Shown: positions 47,601 through 55,044, numbered from the stretch's first letter. The stretch is 64,000 nucleotides of DNA from Rudanella lutea DSM 19387 (GCF_000383955.1 NZ_KB913013.1:167694-231693), one strand, 5' to 3'. The notes: generated from the letters alone by a model not told the origin. A program made the numbers and translations.

Positions 47601-48056
47601 GGCATTGATGGGGTTCCCAACTATGATTTCTCGACCGGCAGGCGGCATAACTGGGCCTGCCTGAACGGTATCCTGTCGCTGGAGAATACGGGTAATGCAC
47701 TGACGGTTGAACGTCGAACGAGCAATGAGGGACTAACGCTGAAAATGCCGCAGTTTCCGTTTTCGGCCTCGGCCATGCCTACTCTGTATATCCGGGTGAA
47801 GAACAATTCTACCTCGTCGACGTTGCGGGTGGCCTGGCAAAAACCCTCCCAGAAAGAGGGTCCAGCACTTATCGCAGGGCAATACTACGATTTCACGGTG
47901 CCCAACGACGGAGCCTTTCATACGGTGCCAATCGTGATGACGGGCCGAACCGGCTGGACGGGGATTATCAGCGCTATGACGCTCGGTTTTCCCGCCAATC
48001 CGGGTACAGGCACCAACCTGCTTCAATTAACCTACTTCGGAAAAAATAACCCGTAA
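44670..48056 (+). CDS. 1128-residue tail-module protein with signal peptide
   Basis: The N-terminus is a strong Sec signal (Lys-Lys-Arg, then long Leu-rich core, cut near AQGQ at about 27). The core contains two copies of a 15-bp DNA repeat. The rest is a large beta-rich protein with many Trp/Tyr; it has no family I recognise. Blocks such as GDWAHNGSDILAYGFDN and WFGLTGDTDEGVFYIGPRIG suggest a carbohydrate-related or propeller fold. A signal peptide in a tail operon is odd: it may be an exported lysogeny factor rather than a virion part. Confidence 0.75.
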   Translation: MKKRIVLILLALLPLLLALLPLLAQGQITPGLRYSLERNKRTGELIGKLESGIGSDVFVTTPVATLRAASLTPSRVAIPKPVDVNYTLVPGAYNPERNGRFNLPNLSFLDYLRRTDISLGRLLRRQDYFSHQGVLPAEESDASVWRRVNFELSGGALQELEGSRPFFLATTQQVLNKLATTSMGINKNVAFVVTNFETCYPLFPTSEAAVISGYGPLTQTIVIEQEGARKGQTMTLGQVWAEGQSFFHAEEAMRFTNRHVAITLWLKALVPNAQVANGDGANVYYQRSPVFDESNDYPSFAAGTAAGNFFFTTTANQPALTAGGLTVVPSGKKFWQAQDWINNYIYPGSHRLPAADFDALAASGPTSYTAVWPKLKPDLNRYDAMMVAFDYINRQKIGKPYTLQTHYRDENGYWKENTFYPVGDPKAGQPVTGKFAGILSDEAVCPPWHHYAVAAWTGFLGQSKNDRLTVWRTHRKYPTGGNVSTVSPGNPDYVYNRPHADREAYDAGFSAIGKYAEYLTSAATRYYPHDLYIKYPGLTGSGWGTSAVMAGSGYYKRNIRDIVFRDNPSDRRTKAIVGMRTVVKNGAVWALIIGTNWGQEAADVTTFDLLVRKADVPTLAADVEVTGLKITGYNTTIVEVCLEPARLTQTLSATTATTTPSTPFGFAYTPITTNTTVPSTGKIVIQGTQIRNEWWITHNGAQFGGALCHVSRNGGGNFVNNFDAGRQHQDTYYGGPDPYSPPGFEKPEYWKGFPYNPIEGGDWAHNGSDILAYGFDNNTGTHYLKTRARNFPVRNYLTGFVYEKWARPVHPQAIRHWKKITWNRANDQVPEREADGSLKRFPTVGTQEHPVLYSNNGVVWRARYANESGVQNVDLRPLAYGTANWRGLRDELLAEGWFGLTGDTDEGVFYIGPRIGMIMGGTDGLEGTGEFADRSTYLANTVQKNIDPTGVEYMTYDVFTGTVAEARAYAAAYFTALGIDGVPNYDFSTGRRHNWACLNGILSLENTGNALTVERRTSNEGLTLKMPQFPFSASAMPTLYIRVKNNSTSSTLRVAWQKPSQKEGPALIAGQYYDFTVPNDGAFHTVPIVMTGRTGWTGIISAMTLGFPANPGTGTNLLQLTYFGKNNP

Positions 48057-48058
48057 CC

Positions 48059-50044
48059 ATGGCCACAACGATTCCTGATCTGGATTTAAATATGCTGCGC
48101 TTTATTCGGCGCTTAGTGAAACAATTAGTGCCCGGTGATACGGTGCCCGTGAGCCGTGACCGGATCGGCAGCTATCTGGGAGCCGCCGACTTTATCCAAA
48201 CGCCCGAGGGCCTGATCTATGCCCGAACTTCCAGTAGTGTACCTCCCGATGATCTGCGCGTGTTTGCCGTGCGCAACAAACCGACCCAACGCTGGATGCT
48301 GACCGGTACCACTCCGCTCGGTACAGAGTACACGCTGAGTGCGTTCAAACGGGCTGGCTCCAGCTGGACGCGGGCAATTGCGGACTTTTTCGAGTCCGGA
48401 GAGAAATCGCTGCTGGTGAATATCCCCCGGTTGGAGATCGACGCCCCCCTGACGCCCCCCTCGGGCAATGGCCTGCGGATTCGCGGTATTAGCCGGGAGG
48501 GGTCGGTGATCGTAAGCCGGGGCGACTGGGCCGCATTGAATCTGACGGGGCATCAATCGGCCGAGATTAGTGATCTGGGCTTTGAAGGCGCTGGGTTGCA
48601 TACGGCAATCGTCGGGGAAACGAATTTCTACACCCGCATTGAAAACATAGGGGTTCGTGGTTTCGGGCGGGGGATCGTGCTGAACTCAGTGGGCAAAGAA
48701 ACCCTGTTTACCTCCAACCGGGTGAGCCGTTGCGTGGTGCGTGGGTGCGAAGGCCCAGGCATTGTATTGCAGCGATGGGCCGAGTACGTGACGGTGGACA
48801 ACAACGATGTGTATGACTGCGCCGGACCGGGTATTTATGCGGCCTCGGGCAATGTACGCATGGTGAATAACACACTGGTGAATAACCAGGGAGGTATTCT
48901 GGTGGAGGGCTCTATTGGTGTAGAAAGTCCCTCGACGGCTATCGACGGTTATACACTGGGCGAAAATACCGACCATGGTGGCATCTACAGCAATACAGTC
49001 AACCACAACCATATCTACGGCATATCGCTCATTAACCTGCGCTACAGTACAGGCGTGGTGGGGAATCAGATTTGGGCGACTATCGGCCCCAATGGGTTCA
49101 ATCAGAACTATCGGGGTACGGGCTACACGGTAGGCCTGCATCTGGAGAACTGCGTGAATGTGCAGGCAGTCGGCAATACCATCGCCCACAACCGGGTGAA
49201 CATCGCCGTGAAGGGCGTACGTACATCGCGTCTCGACAACAGCCTGATCGCGAACCCTGACTATACTCAGTATCACTATCTGGAAATCGCGGGCGCGAAC
49301 GTGAGCCAGAATGAGGTTGTCTGCTCTACATCGGGTGATCTGAAGGGGGGCGAGAACCGCACATTTTTTCCTCTGACCGATACAACCAACCTGGGGAACA
49401 CCTACCGGCAGAAATCCAGCCTAACCCCGCAGTCGATTGTCTTGCAGAACGGCGATGCGGCCTATACCCATGTGGGTAATTCGCAGCTGATCCGGGTGAG
49501 AACGGGCTATGTACCAGCTGTGACGCTGCCCCCGCTCTGGCGTGGCCAGTCGACGACAATTGAGGTGGAGCAGCTAACAGCCGGGGCCTCGGTGTTGGTA
49601 GCAGTAACCGGCGCCGTACTGACATCCCGAACGGCGCTCTGTACGGTATCGGGCAGCACGGCCACGCTGACGGGTTCCGGGCTGTACACGTTCACGCAGG
49701 ACCTTAACGGCAACTGTACAATCACGAGCGATGCTGTGCGCGAATTGAGCCGGGGGGTGTCATTTGTTAATAGCTGGGGGCAATTCTCTGGACTGAAAAC
49801 AGTGGGTTACTGGCTTGATAGCAGCGGGCGGATCAACCTCGAAGGTATGATGGTCGGGGGCAGCAGCAACACGACAGCATTCACGCTACCCGTTGGCTAC
49901 CGGCCGAGCTCACTGCGGTTTCTGCCCGTCAACCGGGGCGAGAAGTTCGGAGCCATTCACATCACCGATGGGGGTGAGGTAGTCGTCAAGGGAATTGACC
50001 CCGGCGACTGGATCAGCCTGGACGGTGTTTCTTTTCGGCCTTAA
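48059..50044 (+). CDS. Tail spike-like protein with right-handed beta-helix
   Basis: 661 residues. Residues about 135-400 show the NosD/pectate-lyase-like rung pattern: RGISREGSVIVSRGDWAALN, NNDVYDCAGPGIYAASGNVR, MVNNTLVNNQGGILVEG and NHIYGISLINLRYSTGVVGN. Before it lies a short adaptor (PDLDLNMLRFIRRLVKQL). The C-terminal 200 residues are beta-rich and may trimerise. Such spikes bind or cut host surface polysaccharide. Confidence 0.83.
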   Translation: MATTIPDLDLNMLRFIRRLVKQLVPGDTVPVSRDRIGSYLGAADFIQTPEGLIYARTSSSVPPDDLRVFAVRNKPTQRWMLTGTTPLGTEYTLSAFKRAGSSWTRAIADFFESGEKSLLVNIPRLEIDAPLTPPSGNGLRIRGISREGSVIVSRGDWAALNLTGHQSAEISDLGFEGAGLHTAIVGETNFYTRIENIGVRGFGRGIVLNSVGKETLFTSNRVSRCVVRGCEGPGIVLQRWAEYVTVDNNDVYDCAGPGIYAASGNVRMVNNTLVNNQGGILVEGSIGVESPSTAIDGYTLGENTDHGGIYSNTVNHNHIYGISLINLRYSTGVVGNQIWATIGPNGFNQNYRGTGYTVGLHLENCVNVQAVGNTIAHNRVNIAVKGVRTSRLDNSLIANPDYTQYHYLEIAGANVSQNEVVCSTSGDLKGGENRTFFPLTDTTNLGNTYRQKSSLTPQSIVLQNGDAAYTHVGNSQLIRVRTGYVPAVTLPPLWRGQSTTIEVEQLTAGASVLVAVTGAVLTSRTALCTVSGSTATLTGSGLYTFTQDLNGNCTITSDAVRELSRGVSFVNSWGQFSGLKTVGYWLDSSGRINLEGMMVGGSSNTTAFTLPVGYRPSSLRFLPVNRGEKFGAIHITDGGEVVVKGIDPGDWISLDGVSFRP

Positions 50045-50050
50045 TCAGAT

Positions 50051-50085
50051 AACTGGCCATCGTGCTAACAACATGGTGGCCAGTT
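50051..50085 (+). terminator. Hairpin between spike and lysis genes
   Basis: AACTGGCCA and its exact complement TGGCCAGTT, 17 bases apart, starting seven bases after the spike stop. There is no T-tract, so it may be an mRNA-processing or attenuating hairpin rather than a full terminator. Confidence 0.45.
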
Positions 50086-50153
50086 GACTACTCGCTGCCT
50101 TATAGTCGAATTATCCCACTCGGTCGATTGCTCCCGACCATATTCGAATCACA

Positions 50154-50510
50154 ATGAACGAATTACTCAAACAGTTAGCGGCCGTACCGCCCGAACTCTG
50201 GTACGCGCTGGGCATCATTGCCGGTACCACCGCGCGCGGGTTTCGGGAAGAAGCGGTTAGCCCCGGCCGGGCCGTCACCGAATGGTTTACGGGTGCGGTG
50301 GGTGGGGCTGCCCTGCTGCTGATTGTTATAGGCTGGAAAGAGCCAAATACGATCATTCTGTATGGTTTGGCTCCGATATGCGGCTACTCAGGCAACTGGG
50401 CACTGGATCTCGTTGCCCGCAACCGGGAGCGGGTTAGTGGCCGGATCATGGACATGATTGATGCCAAGCTGGACGCTAAGGACGAGAGTAAACCACCTAA
50501 CAATCCATAA
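50154..50510 (+). CDS. Holin-like membrane protein
   Basis: 118 residues with two to three membrane segments (WYALGIIAGTTARGF, GGAALLLIVIGWK, IILYGLAPICGYSG) and a charged C-terminal helix (RNRERVSGRIMDMIDAKLDA). Size, topology and place before a muramidase fit a holin that opens the inner membrane. The family is not certain. Confidence 0.68.
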   Translation: MNELLKQLAAVPPELWYALGIIAGTTARGFREEAVSPGRAVTEWFTGAVGGAALLLIVIGWKEPNTIILYGLAPICGYSGNWALDLVARNRERVSGRIMDMIDAKLDAKDESKPPNNP

Positions 50511-50513
50511 GAT

Positions 50514-50993
50514 ATGCTTGCGTTTTTCATTGCTGGGCTTGCGCTGCTCAGTATCGTAGCCACCTATACGGAGGTGGCCCAAATGTCGGGGAAGATAGGC
50601 ACGCAGGCCCTGCGGCTGATTCCGCCGGTTCTGATCTACTTAGCCCTGTTTCTGGCCTTCACGTACGTACCCGTGCTGCTGGAGGTGTCGGTGCTGTGCT
50701 GGCTGGGGTACGTGCTGGTACGAAGCAGCTGGACGGTTTTGCAGGGGTATCTGGCCGTACGTACCGGCTCAACCGGCCAGCGGAGTGCGTGGCTGCGCTC
50801 CATTCGGTATGCGCCCTACCTGCTGGGTATTCTGCTGGTGGTGTATGGCGTGACGGTGTATCTGGGCCGGGTGAAAAGCCCGATTGCCCCTAAACCCGAA
50901 GCCGTGCCGGTTGAGCCGGTACGGGTACCCAAATCACAAGGCGAACAAGACGATGAACGAACATGGAACGAACTGGAACGCGTACGGCCCTGA
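50514..50993 (+). CDS. Second membrane protein of the lysis cassette
   Basis: 159 residues, about four membrane segments (AFFIAGLALLSIVATYTEV, LIPPVLIYLALFLAFTYVP, VLLEVSVLCWLGYVLV, LGILLVVYGVTVYLG) and a Pro-rich acidic tail. It follows the holin-like gene by three bases. It could be a second holin, an antiholin or a pinholin-like regulator. Its 3' end overlaps the next gene by 31 bases. Confidence 0.65.
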   Translation: MLAFFIAGLALLSIVATYTEVAQMSGKIGTQALRLIPPVLIYLALFLAFTYVPVLLEVSVLCWLGYVLVRSSWTVLQGYLAVRTGSTGQRSAWLRSIRYAPYLLGILLVVYGVTVYLGRVKSPIAPKPEAVPVEPVRVPKSQGEQDDERTWNELERVRP

Positions 50994-51319
50994 TGGGAAT
51001 AGCCCTGCTGATGGCGATGCAGGTGATGGGGCAGGACTGCACCGAATGGAAACGCCGACATGCCCGTGCCGTGCATGTCCTGGACTCCACCCGTGCCGTG
51101 GGCAGGCGCTTACTGACGGCGAAGGACAGTCGGATTGCGGAACTGGAGCGGCTGTCGGATAACCGGATTGCGGCTGCGCTGCGGCAGTCCGGGGAAGTGC
51201 GAAGCCGACACGAGGCTCTCGTCGGCTGGCTGAAAACGGAGGCTCTGACCAAACGTTTTTTGGGCTGGGGGCGTAAACGAGCGATACGGAAGGAGTTAAA
51301 ACGAATGGGAGCCCTGTAA
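50963..51319 (+). CDS. Rz-like spanin candidate
   Basis: 118 residues: one N-terminal hydrophobic segment (TALMGIALLMAMQVMG), then a long charged helix with heptads (AVGRRLLTAKDSRIAELERL) and a basic C-terminus. That is the plan of an inner-membrane spanin that fuses the two membranes at the end of lysis. No outer-membrane lipoprotein partner (Rz1) was found in the +1 frame. Assignment is by shape and context only. Confidence 0.55.
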   Translation: MERTGTRTALMGIALLMAMQVMGQDCTEWKRRHARAVHVLDSTRAVGRRLLTAKDSRIAELERLSDNRIAAALRQSGEVRSRHEALVGWLKTEALTKRFLGWGRKRAIRKELKRMGAL

Positions 51320-51338
51320 CATGAAACCCCTTACCACC

Positions 51339-51908
51339 ATGGCTAATTTCGATAAAGCTTATGCCATCACGATGGCGCATGAAGGCGGGTACGCCAACCA
51401 CCCCAGTGATACGGGCGGGGAGACGTATAAGGGTATTGCCCGCAACCACAACCCCAACTGGAAGGGGTGGCACGTGGTCGATGCCGCCAAACGTAACGCA
51501 TCCGGGACTGATCAGCTCAATCGCATTTTATCGGCCAATGCCGACCTGCAAGCGAATGTCCGAACGTTCTACAAAGCCAACTACTGGGACGTGAACCGGC
51601 TGGATCAGGTGAGTGATCAGTTGCTGGCTGAAAAGCTGTTCGATATCGGCGTAAACATGGGCGTGGGCCGGGCGGCCCGGATGTGGCAGGAAGCGGTAAA
51701 CCTCACTAATCAGAACGGCCGGGCCTATGCTGACATCGCCGTCGATGGTATTGTGGGGGCTATGACCCTCAAGCGCACCAACGAGCACCCACGGCCGGCC
51801 CTACTCCTTCAAGTGGTGAGGGCGTTGCAAGGCGAACGCTACCTGAACATCATGCGTAATGCCCCCTCGCAGGAGGTGTTTGCCGCCAGCTGGTTCAGCC
51901 GGATTTAG
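51339..51908 (+). CDS. Endolysin: GH108 muramidase with C-terminal peptidoglycan-binding domain
   Basis: 189 residues. NFDKAYAITMAHEGGYANHP followed by DTGGETYKGIARNHNPNW is the GH108 (ZliS/SAP-like) active-site region, with Glu 15 of HEGGY catalytic. EKLFDIGVNMGVGRAARMWQ and DGIVGAMTLKRTNE form the PG_binding_3 domain. It cleaves the N-acetylmuramic-acid bond in the periplasm. There is no signal peptide, so holin release is needed. ATG 51339 matches the usual family start; ATG 51321 adds six residues. Confidence 0.92.
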   Translation: MANFDKAYAITMAHEGGYANHPSDTGGETYKGIARNHNPNWKGWHVVDAAKRNASGTDQLNRILSANADLQANVRTFYKANYWDVNRLDQVSDQLLAEKLFDIGVNMGVGRAARMWQEAVNLTNQNGRAYADIAVDGIVGAMTLKRTNEHPRPALLLQVVRALQGERYLNIMRNAPSQEVFAASWFSRI

Positions 51909-51996
51909 ATCGTCAGAAAGTAGACAAGAGTAGTACAGCCAGCCGACAAGAAGAGACAATGGAGTAGAATGAACGTACAGTAGGAAGGTAATGGAA

Positions 51997-52027
51997 ACGC
52001 CCGGTCATATTGAGCCGGGCGTTTTTT
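51997..52027 (+). terminator. Intrinsic terminator after the lysis genes
   Basis: Stem ACGCCCGG / CCGGGCGT, ten-base loop, then T6. It closes the late transcript. The stretch from the endolysin stop to 52267 contains no gene I can support, only this and the next terminator. Confidence 0.9.
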
Positions 52028-52220
52028 GTGTGTGGGCAGGTAGCGTGTCACCTTAACTGATGGGGGTGTTTGCAGAAGAAGAGTTGAAACAGAAAACCTG
52101 ACATCAGGGGCATCAGGCTTTGGACGGGTTTGTTTAAGCACTGGCACCAGTTTTTCGAAACAAGGTGAACGTGATCCAGCGCATTGACTGTGGTACCGGA
52201 TGAATAAAACGGATAAAGTA

Positions 52221-52250
52221 AGAGAGCGCCTATCAGGGCGCTCTCTTTTT
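52221..52250. terminator. Second intrinsic terminator
   Basis: Perfect stem AGAGAGCGCC / GGCGCTCTCT with a six-base loop followed by T5. It has an A-rich left flank, so it may also stop leftward transcription from the gene ending at 52268. Confidence 0.88.
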
Positions 52251-52267
52251 GCTGACGGAAGAGGTTT

Positions 52268-52603
52268 CTAAGGTGGAAGGAGTCGTGGGATGTAAGCGTT
52301 TTTATTATGGGTTAGTGTAAGCAAACTACTTGGTTCGGCTCCGTCCTCCCCCACGTTGAGCCGGGGGAGCCAGTAGGCAACAAGCACGCCATCCAGATTG
52401 AAAAAATCCATACGGTGTTCTGCTCGGTATTCGATCGAATACTGTACCAGTTCGTTATCCTTATACACACACAGGTGCTCTCCCGTCAGCTCGGCGTATG
52501 CAAAGAGGCCTTCCTCACAAAGAATCTCAAACTTGCCATCCACCTCATTGGCACACCCCCAGTAGGATCGTCCGGCAGCACAGTAAATGTCGTACTTGCG
52601 CAT
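52268..52603 (-). CDS. Hypothetical protein, accessory gene
   Basis: 111 residues with no recognised family. It has YDIYCAAGRSYWGCANEVDG, YAELTGEHLCVYKDNELVQY and LDGVLVAYWLPRLN, suggesting a small beta-rich soluble protein. The reverse strand upstream (about 52610-52640) has TAAGTTTG and TACTTTTG, both matching TAnnTTTG -7 elements, so it probably has its own promoter. It runs against the late genes, between terminators, which is typical of lysogeny-expressed cargo. Confidence 0.65.
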   Translation of the reverse strand: MRKYDIYCAAGRSYWGCANEVDGKFEILCEEGLFAYAELTGEHLCVYKDNELVQYSIEYRAEHRMDFFNLDGVLVAYWLPRLNVGEDGAEPSSLLTLTHNKNAYIPRLLPP

Positions 52604-52699
52604 AAAGTAGTTTCAAACTTACGCAAAAGTATAGGGGCTTGGATGTATAGAAATTAGGTTTTTGTTAAATGTTGGCCATATCTACAGATAAAAAGTTGA

Positions 52700-52749
52700 T
52701 TATTGGCCAATAAATTAATTCTACTTACTCAGTAGTAAATATTGAGTAA
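52700..52749. promoter_or_regulatory. Palindrome and inverted repeat upstream of the response regulator
   Basis: TTATTGGCCAATAA (52700-52713) is a perfect 14-bp palindrome; TTACTCA (52725) and TGAGTAA (52743) form an inverted pair. Both lie in a strongly AT-rich stretch of the 298-base region between the divergent genes at 52603 and 52901, which has no other gene. They may be operator sites for one or both genes. Confidence 0.45.
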
Positions 52750-52900
52750 CTGTTCGTAGTTTTACGGCTACCATTCATTGGTGTTTAACCTTTAAGTGCT
52801 AATGTGAGCAAATCCGTCATCGGCTGTGAAGACGGATTTCTTCATTACAAGCAGGTGAACTACTGGTGATTCTCTTTCCAGATCGATTGTAAGTAAACAT

Positions 52901-53326
52901 ATGGCTACGAAGCCCCAACTGCGTATTCTGTTGGTAGATGACGACGTTGATACGGTGCATGTCGTTAGGTACACCCTGCAAAAAGTTGATCCAGCTACGA
53001 TTCTTGATGTAGCGGGGAGCCGGGAGGAATTAGTGACCCATCTGGAGAGGGCTGTCAAGCCTTATTACAACCTTCTGCTACTGGACTTGATGCTGGAGGG
53101 CGAGTTGAATGGCCTTTCGCTGGTAGATTTGATACGGAGTTATCCGAATACCCGGCTAATGCCCATCGTTGCGCTGTCATTTCGGGATGATCATCAAACA
53201 GTACAGGCATCGTATCACCAACGGGTTAACTCTTATCTACAGAAACCCGAGACGCTGGAGGAGTGGGAGCGGGTGATGCTGGCTCTGACCAACTACTGGA
53301 AAGTATCAGCTTTACCCTCCGAATGA
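52901..53326 (+). CDS. Single-domain response regulator (CheY-like), prophage cargo
   Basis: 141 residues, receiver domain only. The acidic pocket is LLVDDDVDT (Asp 13-15), the phospho-acceptor is Asp 62 in LLLLDLMLEG, and the switch residues are Ser in VALSF and Lys 115 in SYLQKP. There is no output domain and no kinase nearby, so it would be phosphorylated by a host kinase. Similar to the Rcp1/SpoOF-like class with a long beta3-alpha3 loop. It lies between the lysis and early modules. Confidence 0.88.
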   Translation: MATKPQLRILLVDDDVDTVHVVRYTLQKVDPATILDVAGSREELVTHLERAVKPYYNLLLLDLMLEGELNGLSLVDLIRSYPNTRLMPIVALSFRDDHQTVQASYHQRVNSYLQKPETLEEWERVMLALTNYWKVSALPSE

Positions 53327-53409
53327 TTCAGAAACTTGACTAGGCTACCCTGTATGATGGGTTGCCTTTGTGGCAATAAGGATAAGTTAAAATGAAAAAA
53401 GGGATAAAT

Positions 53410-53437
53410 CCCGACTTCTTTGAGGTCGGGGTTTTTT
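53410..53437 (+). terminator. Intrinsic terminator after the response regulator
   Basis: Stem CCCGAC / GTCGGG with a nine-base loop and T6 after GG. It ends the response regulator transcript. Confidence 0.85.
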
Positions 53438-53670
53438 GTTTTGGCCATCACGCAAAGCAAGCCGTTAAATTATACTTCTGTCTGTTCATGCTAAACCTTA
53501 GTTTTAGCTTTAAACCCATAGTGTACTCAGATTCAATTATGAGAAGGGACTTGTCCTTAATATTCGGAGAATGGAGTCAGAGTGATTAAAGTCGGTTAAG
53601 TAAGTAATGGTCATCAATCAGTTTAGCTTGGATATATTTGTAATTGATTTTATATTAACTAACGTTTAGT
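53438..53670. other. Gene-free AT-rich spacer
   Basis: Between the two terminators I see no convincing coding frame, RNA gene or repeat. The sequence is AT-rich and looks like decayed spacer. Confidence 0.6.
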
Positions 53671-53703
53671 AAACCCGCCCTTTTTTGAGGGGCGGGTTTC
53701 TTT
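53671..53703. terminator. Intrinsic terminator at the junction of late/cargo and early modules
   Basis: Stem AAACCCGCCC / GGGCGGGTTT, loop TTTTTTGAG, ending TTTCTTT. The A3/T3 flanks let it work from either side; it lies 90 bases beyond the last leftward early gene. Confidence 0.85.
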
Positions 53704-53792
53704 ATAGAGTTAATCGTGGCAGAATATAGGGGTGTTTGTGTACGGTTTATTATGCGTTCTGTCTAAAAGCGTCGCAAGGCAGCAAGCAAATA

Positions 53793-54095
53793 TCAATTTT
53801 GTCGCTTCTTCAAGTTGTTTTCATGAATTAGCTTAACGGCTTCTGACATCGGAAAATCGGGCCATTGCTCCGGCCGAGCCAAAAATATCTGTAAGATACC
53901 AGCATGTGAATCAGGATAAACCGGGTGAGGTATCATCTTCACATAAGGAATATTGGCGATGATGTAAGTCTGCCCCTCAACGACAATCTCGCCCCCGTAG
54001 GGTGTATGGGGTTGGTCTTGGTTGGGTATATCTTCACCGATCTGAATGGTCTGTTCTCGGGAAGGGTCAGTGTAAAGTAGGTATCGTAAAATCAT
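53793..54095 (-). CDS. Hypothetical protein, end of early region
   Basis: 100 residues: ILRYLLYTDPSREQTIQIGE, then GGEIVVEGQTYIIANIPYVK and a helical end (MSEAVKLIHENNLKKRQN). Compact beta-rich fold; not recognised. It is separated from the rest of the early genes by a decayed gene piece and may have its own promoter. Confidence 0.62.
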   Translation of the reverse strand: MILRYLLYTDPSREQTIQIGEDIPNQDQPHTPYGGEIVVEGQTYIIANIPYVKMIPHPVYPDSHAGILQIFLARPEQWPDFPMSEAVKLIHENNLKKRQN

Positions 54096-54168
54096 AACAT
54101 TACGAAAATGGCGGTTTCTTCACCCGTAACCAAACACATCCAAACTTTAGTATTCGCTTATTATGCGA

Positions 54169-54309
54169 TTAGAATGTAGATGGCTCATGGTCCGCCATTC
54201 GGTTAGTGGGCAGGTCGAGCCAGAATAAGATTGATTCGCCCTGTTTATGGGTAGAGCCATTTCGGTTCTTGGTTACGACCTTCTCCAAGGTATTTTTAAT
54301 GGAGTTGAG
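54169..54309 (-). pseudogene. Remnant of a DnaB-like helicase C-terminus
   Basis: A 46-codon open stretch without a start, preceded in frame by TAG. It reads KNTLEKVVTKNRNGSTHKQG then ESILFWLDLPTNRMA. The KNRNG-x-(T/S)-x-x-x-G and following hydrophobic strand match the end of DnaB-family helicases (IAKxRNGPTGxVxLxF...RF). It lies downstream of the replication initiator, where phages often keep a helicase or loader gene. Similarity is by eye, so a chance match is possible. Confidence 0.5.
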
Positions 54310-54321
54310 CTACATTGCTTC

Positions 54322-54423
54322 TTAGTTCCCTCCGCAATCGGGGCACACATCCCAGCCCGTGATCGGGCACTCTACTGGGGGCTTCGTGGAGCCGCACCAT
54401 CCGCATGTAGGTGTTTCGTTCAT
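54322..54423 (-). CDS. 33-residue zinc-knuckle microprotein
   Basis: Starts in an ATGA overlap with the upstream gene's stop and has CGWCGSTKPPVECPITGWDV, then CPDCGGN: two CxxC pairs plus one Cys, enough for one zinc site. The overlap and the full set of Cys argue that this tiny frame is real. Unknown function; DNA- or RNA-binding or a protein adaptor are possible. Confidence 0.62.
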   Translation of the reverse strand: MNETPTCGWCGSTKPPVECPITGWDVCPDCGGN

Positions 54424-54683
54424 CGTTTCGGAATCTCTAACTGCACTCGTTGGACATTTACCCCCGATTCGACTAGTGAACGTTCGAGTGTCGATAGAAA
54501 ACTATCGCGGTCACGAGCCGTTTTGAACTCGAAAAATAGCCGCCGACCACGGGTGCTGACGTAGTTGGTGGTGGTGTTTTTGGCCCATCGGCTGTACTGC
54601 TTCATCTGGGCGGTATTCGTGTCGTCAGGCAACTCGTAGAAGCAGCCGGTTGCGGCCGGTACCGGGATGGATTTTGGTTTCAT
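54420..54683 (-). CDS. Hypothetical early protein
   Basis: 87 residues from the ATG at 54683. FYELPDDTNTAQMKQYSRWA, GRRLFFEFKTARDRDSFLST and a Val-rich end. Looks like a small alpha/beta protein. Longer in-frame starts would run into the previous gene. Not recognised. Confidence 0.65.
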   Translation of the reverse strand: MKPKSIPVPAATGCFYELPDDTNTAQMKQYSRWAKNTTTNYVSTRGRRLFFEFKTARDRDSFLSTLERSLVESGVNVQRVQLEIPKR

Positions 54684-54696
54684 CGTATGGCATGGG

Positions 54697-55044
54697 TTAT
54701 TTCCATCTCCCGTCTTTGTAGAAAAAATCACGGCCGTGCCGGTCTCCGAAATTCTCATAGATGCGGTTTTGCTCGATACGATGCACCAGCTGATACATAC
54801 ACTCTGGAAACAGGGGGTTAAGTACCCCAATCAAAAACAGCATTCCGTTCTCTTCAATCAGGCCCAGATAGAGCAATTTCCGACAGAAGAATCCGCTACA
54901 ATCCGTCGCGACGCCCGGAGTCAATACTTCATCACCGACTTGTACTGACTCAGGCCGGAATCCAGGTAGGGTACGGTATTCGTCGGGGTCAGTTGCCACG
55001 TAGCCGCACCCCTGGTTATGGGTGTATAGTGTGTACTCGATCAT
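54697..55044 (-). CDS. Hypothetical early protein
   Basis: 115 residues. IEYTLYTHNQGCGYVATDPD, then GVATDCSGFFCRKLLYLGLI and a C-terminal helix with RIYENFGDRHGRDFF. ATGA overlap with the gene before it. Its opening loosely resembles that of the protein at 53793. No family recognised. Confidence 0.65.
   Translation of the reverse strand: MIEYTLYTHNQGCGYVATDPDEYRTLPGFRPESVQVGDEVLTPGVATDCSGFFCRKLLYLGLIEENGMLFLIGVLNPLFPECMYQLVHRIEQNRIYENFGDRHGRDFFYKDGRWK

Noticed and set aside
52030-52220. Possible small gene between the two terminators
   Set aside because: Frames are short, lack plausible starts and show no conserved pattern.
53392-53589. 65-codon rightward frame after the response regulator
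   Set aside because: It contains the intrinsic terminator at 53410 and has no domain or coding look.
54247-54564. 105-codon rightward frame over the early genes
   Set aside because: It is antisense to the Cys microprotein and its neighbour, with an improbable composition.
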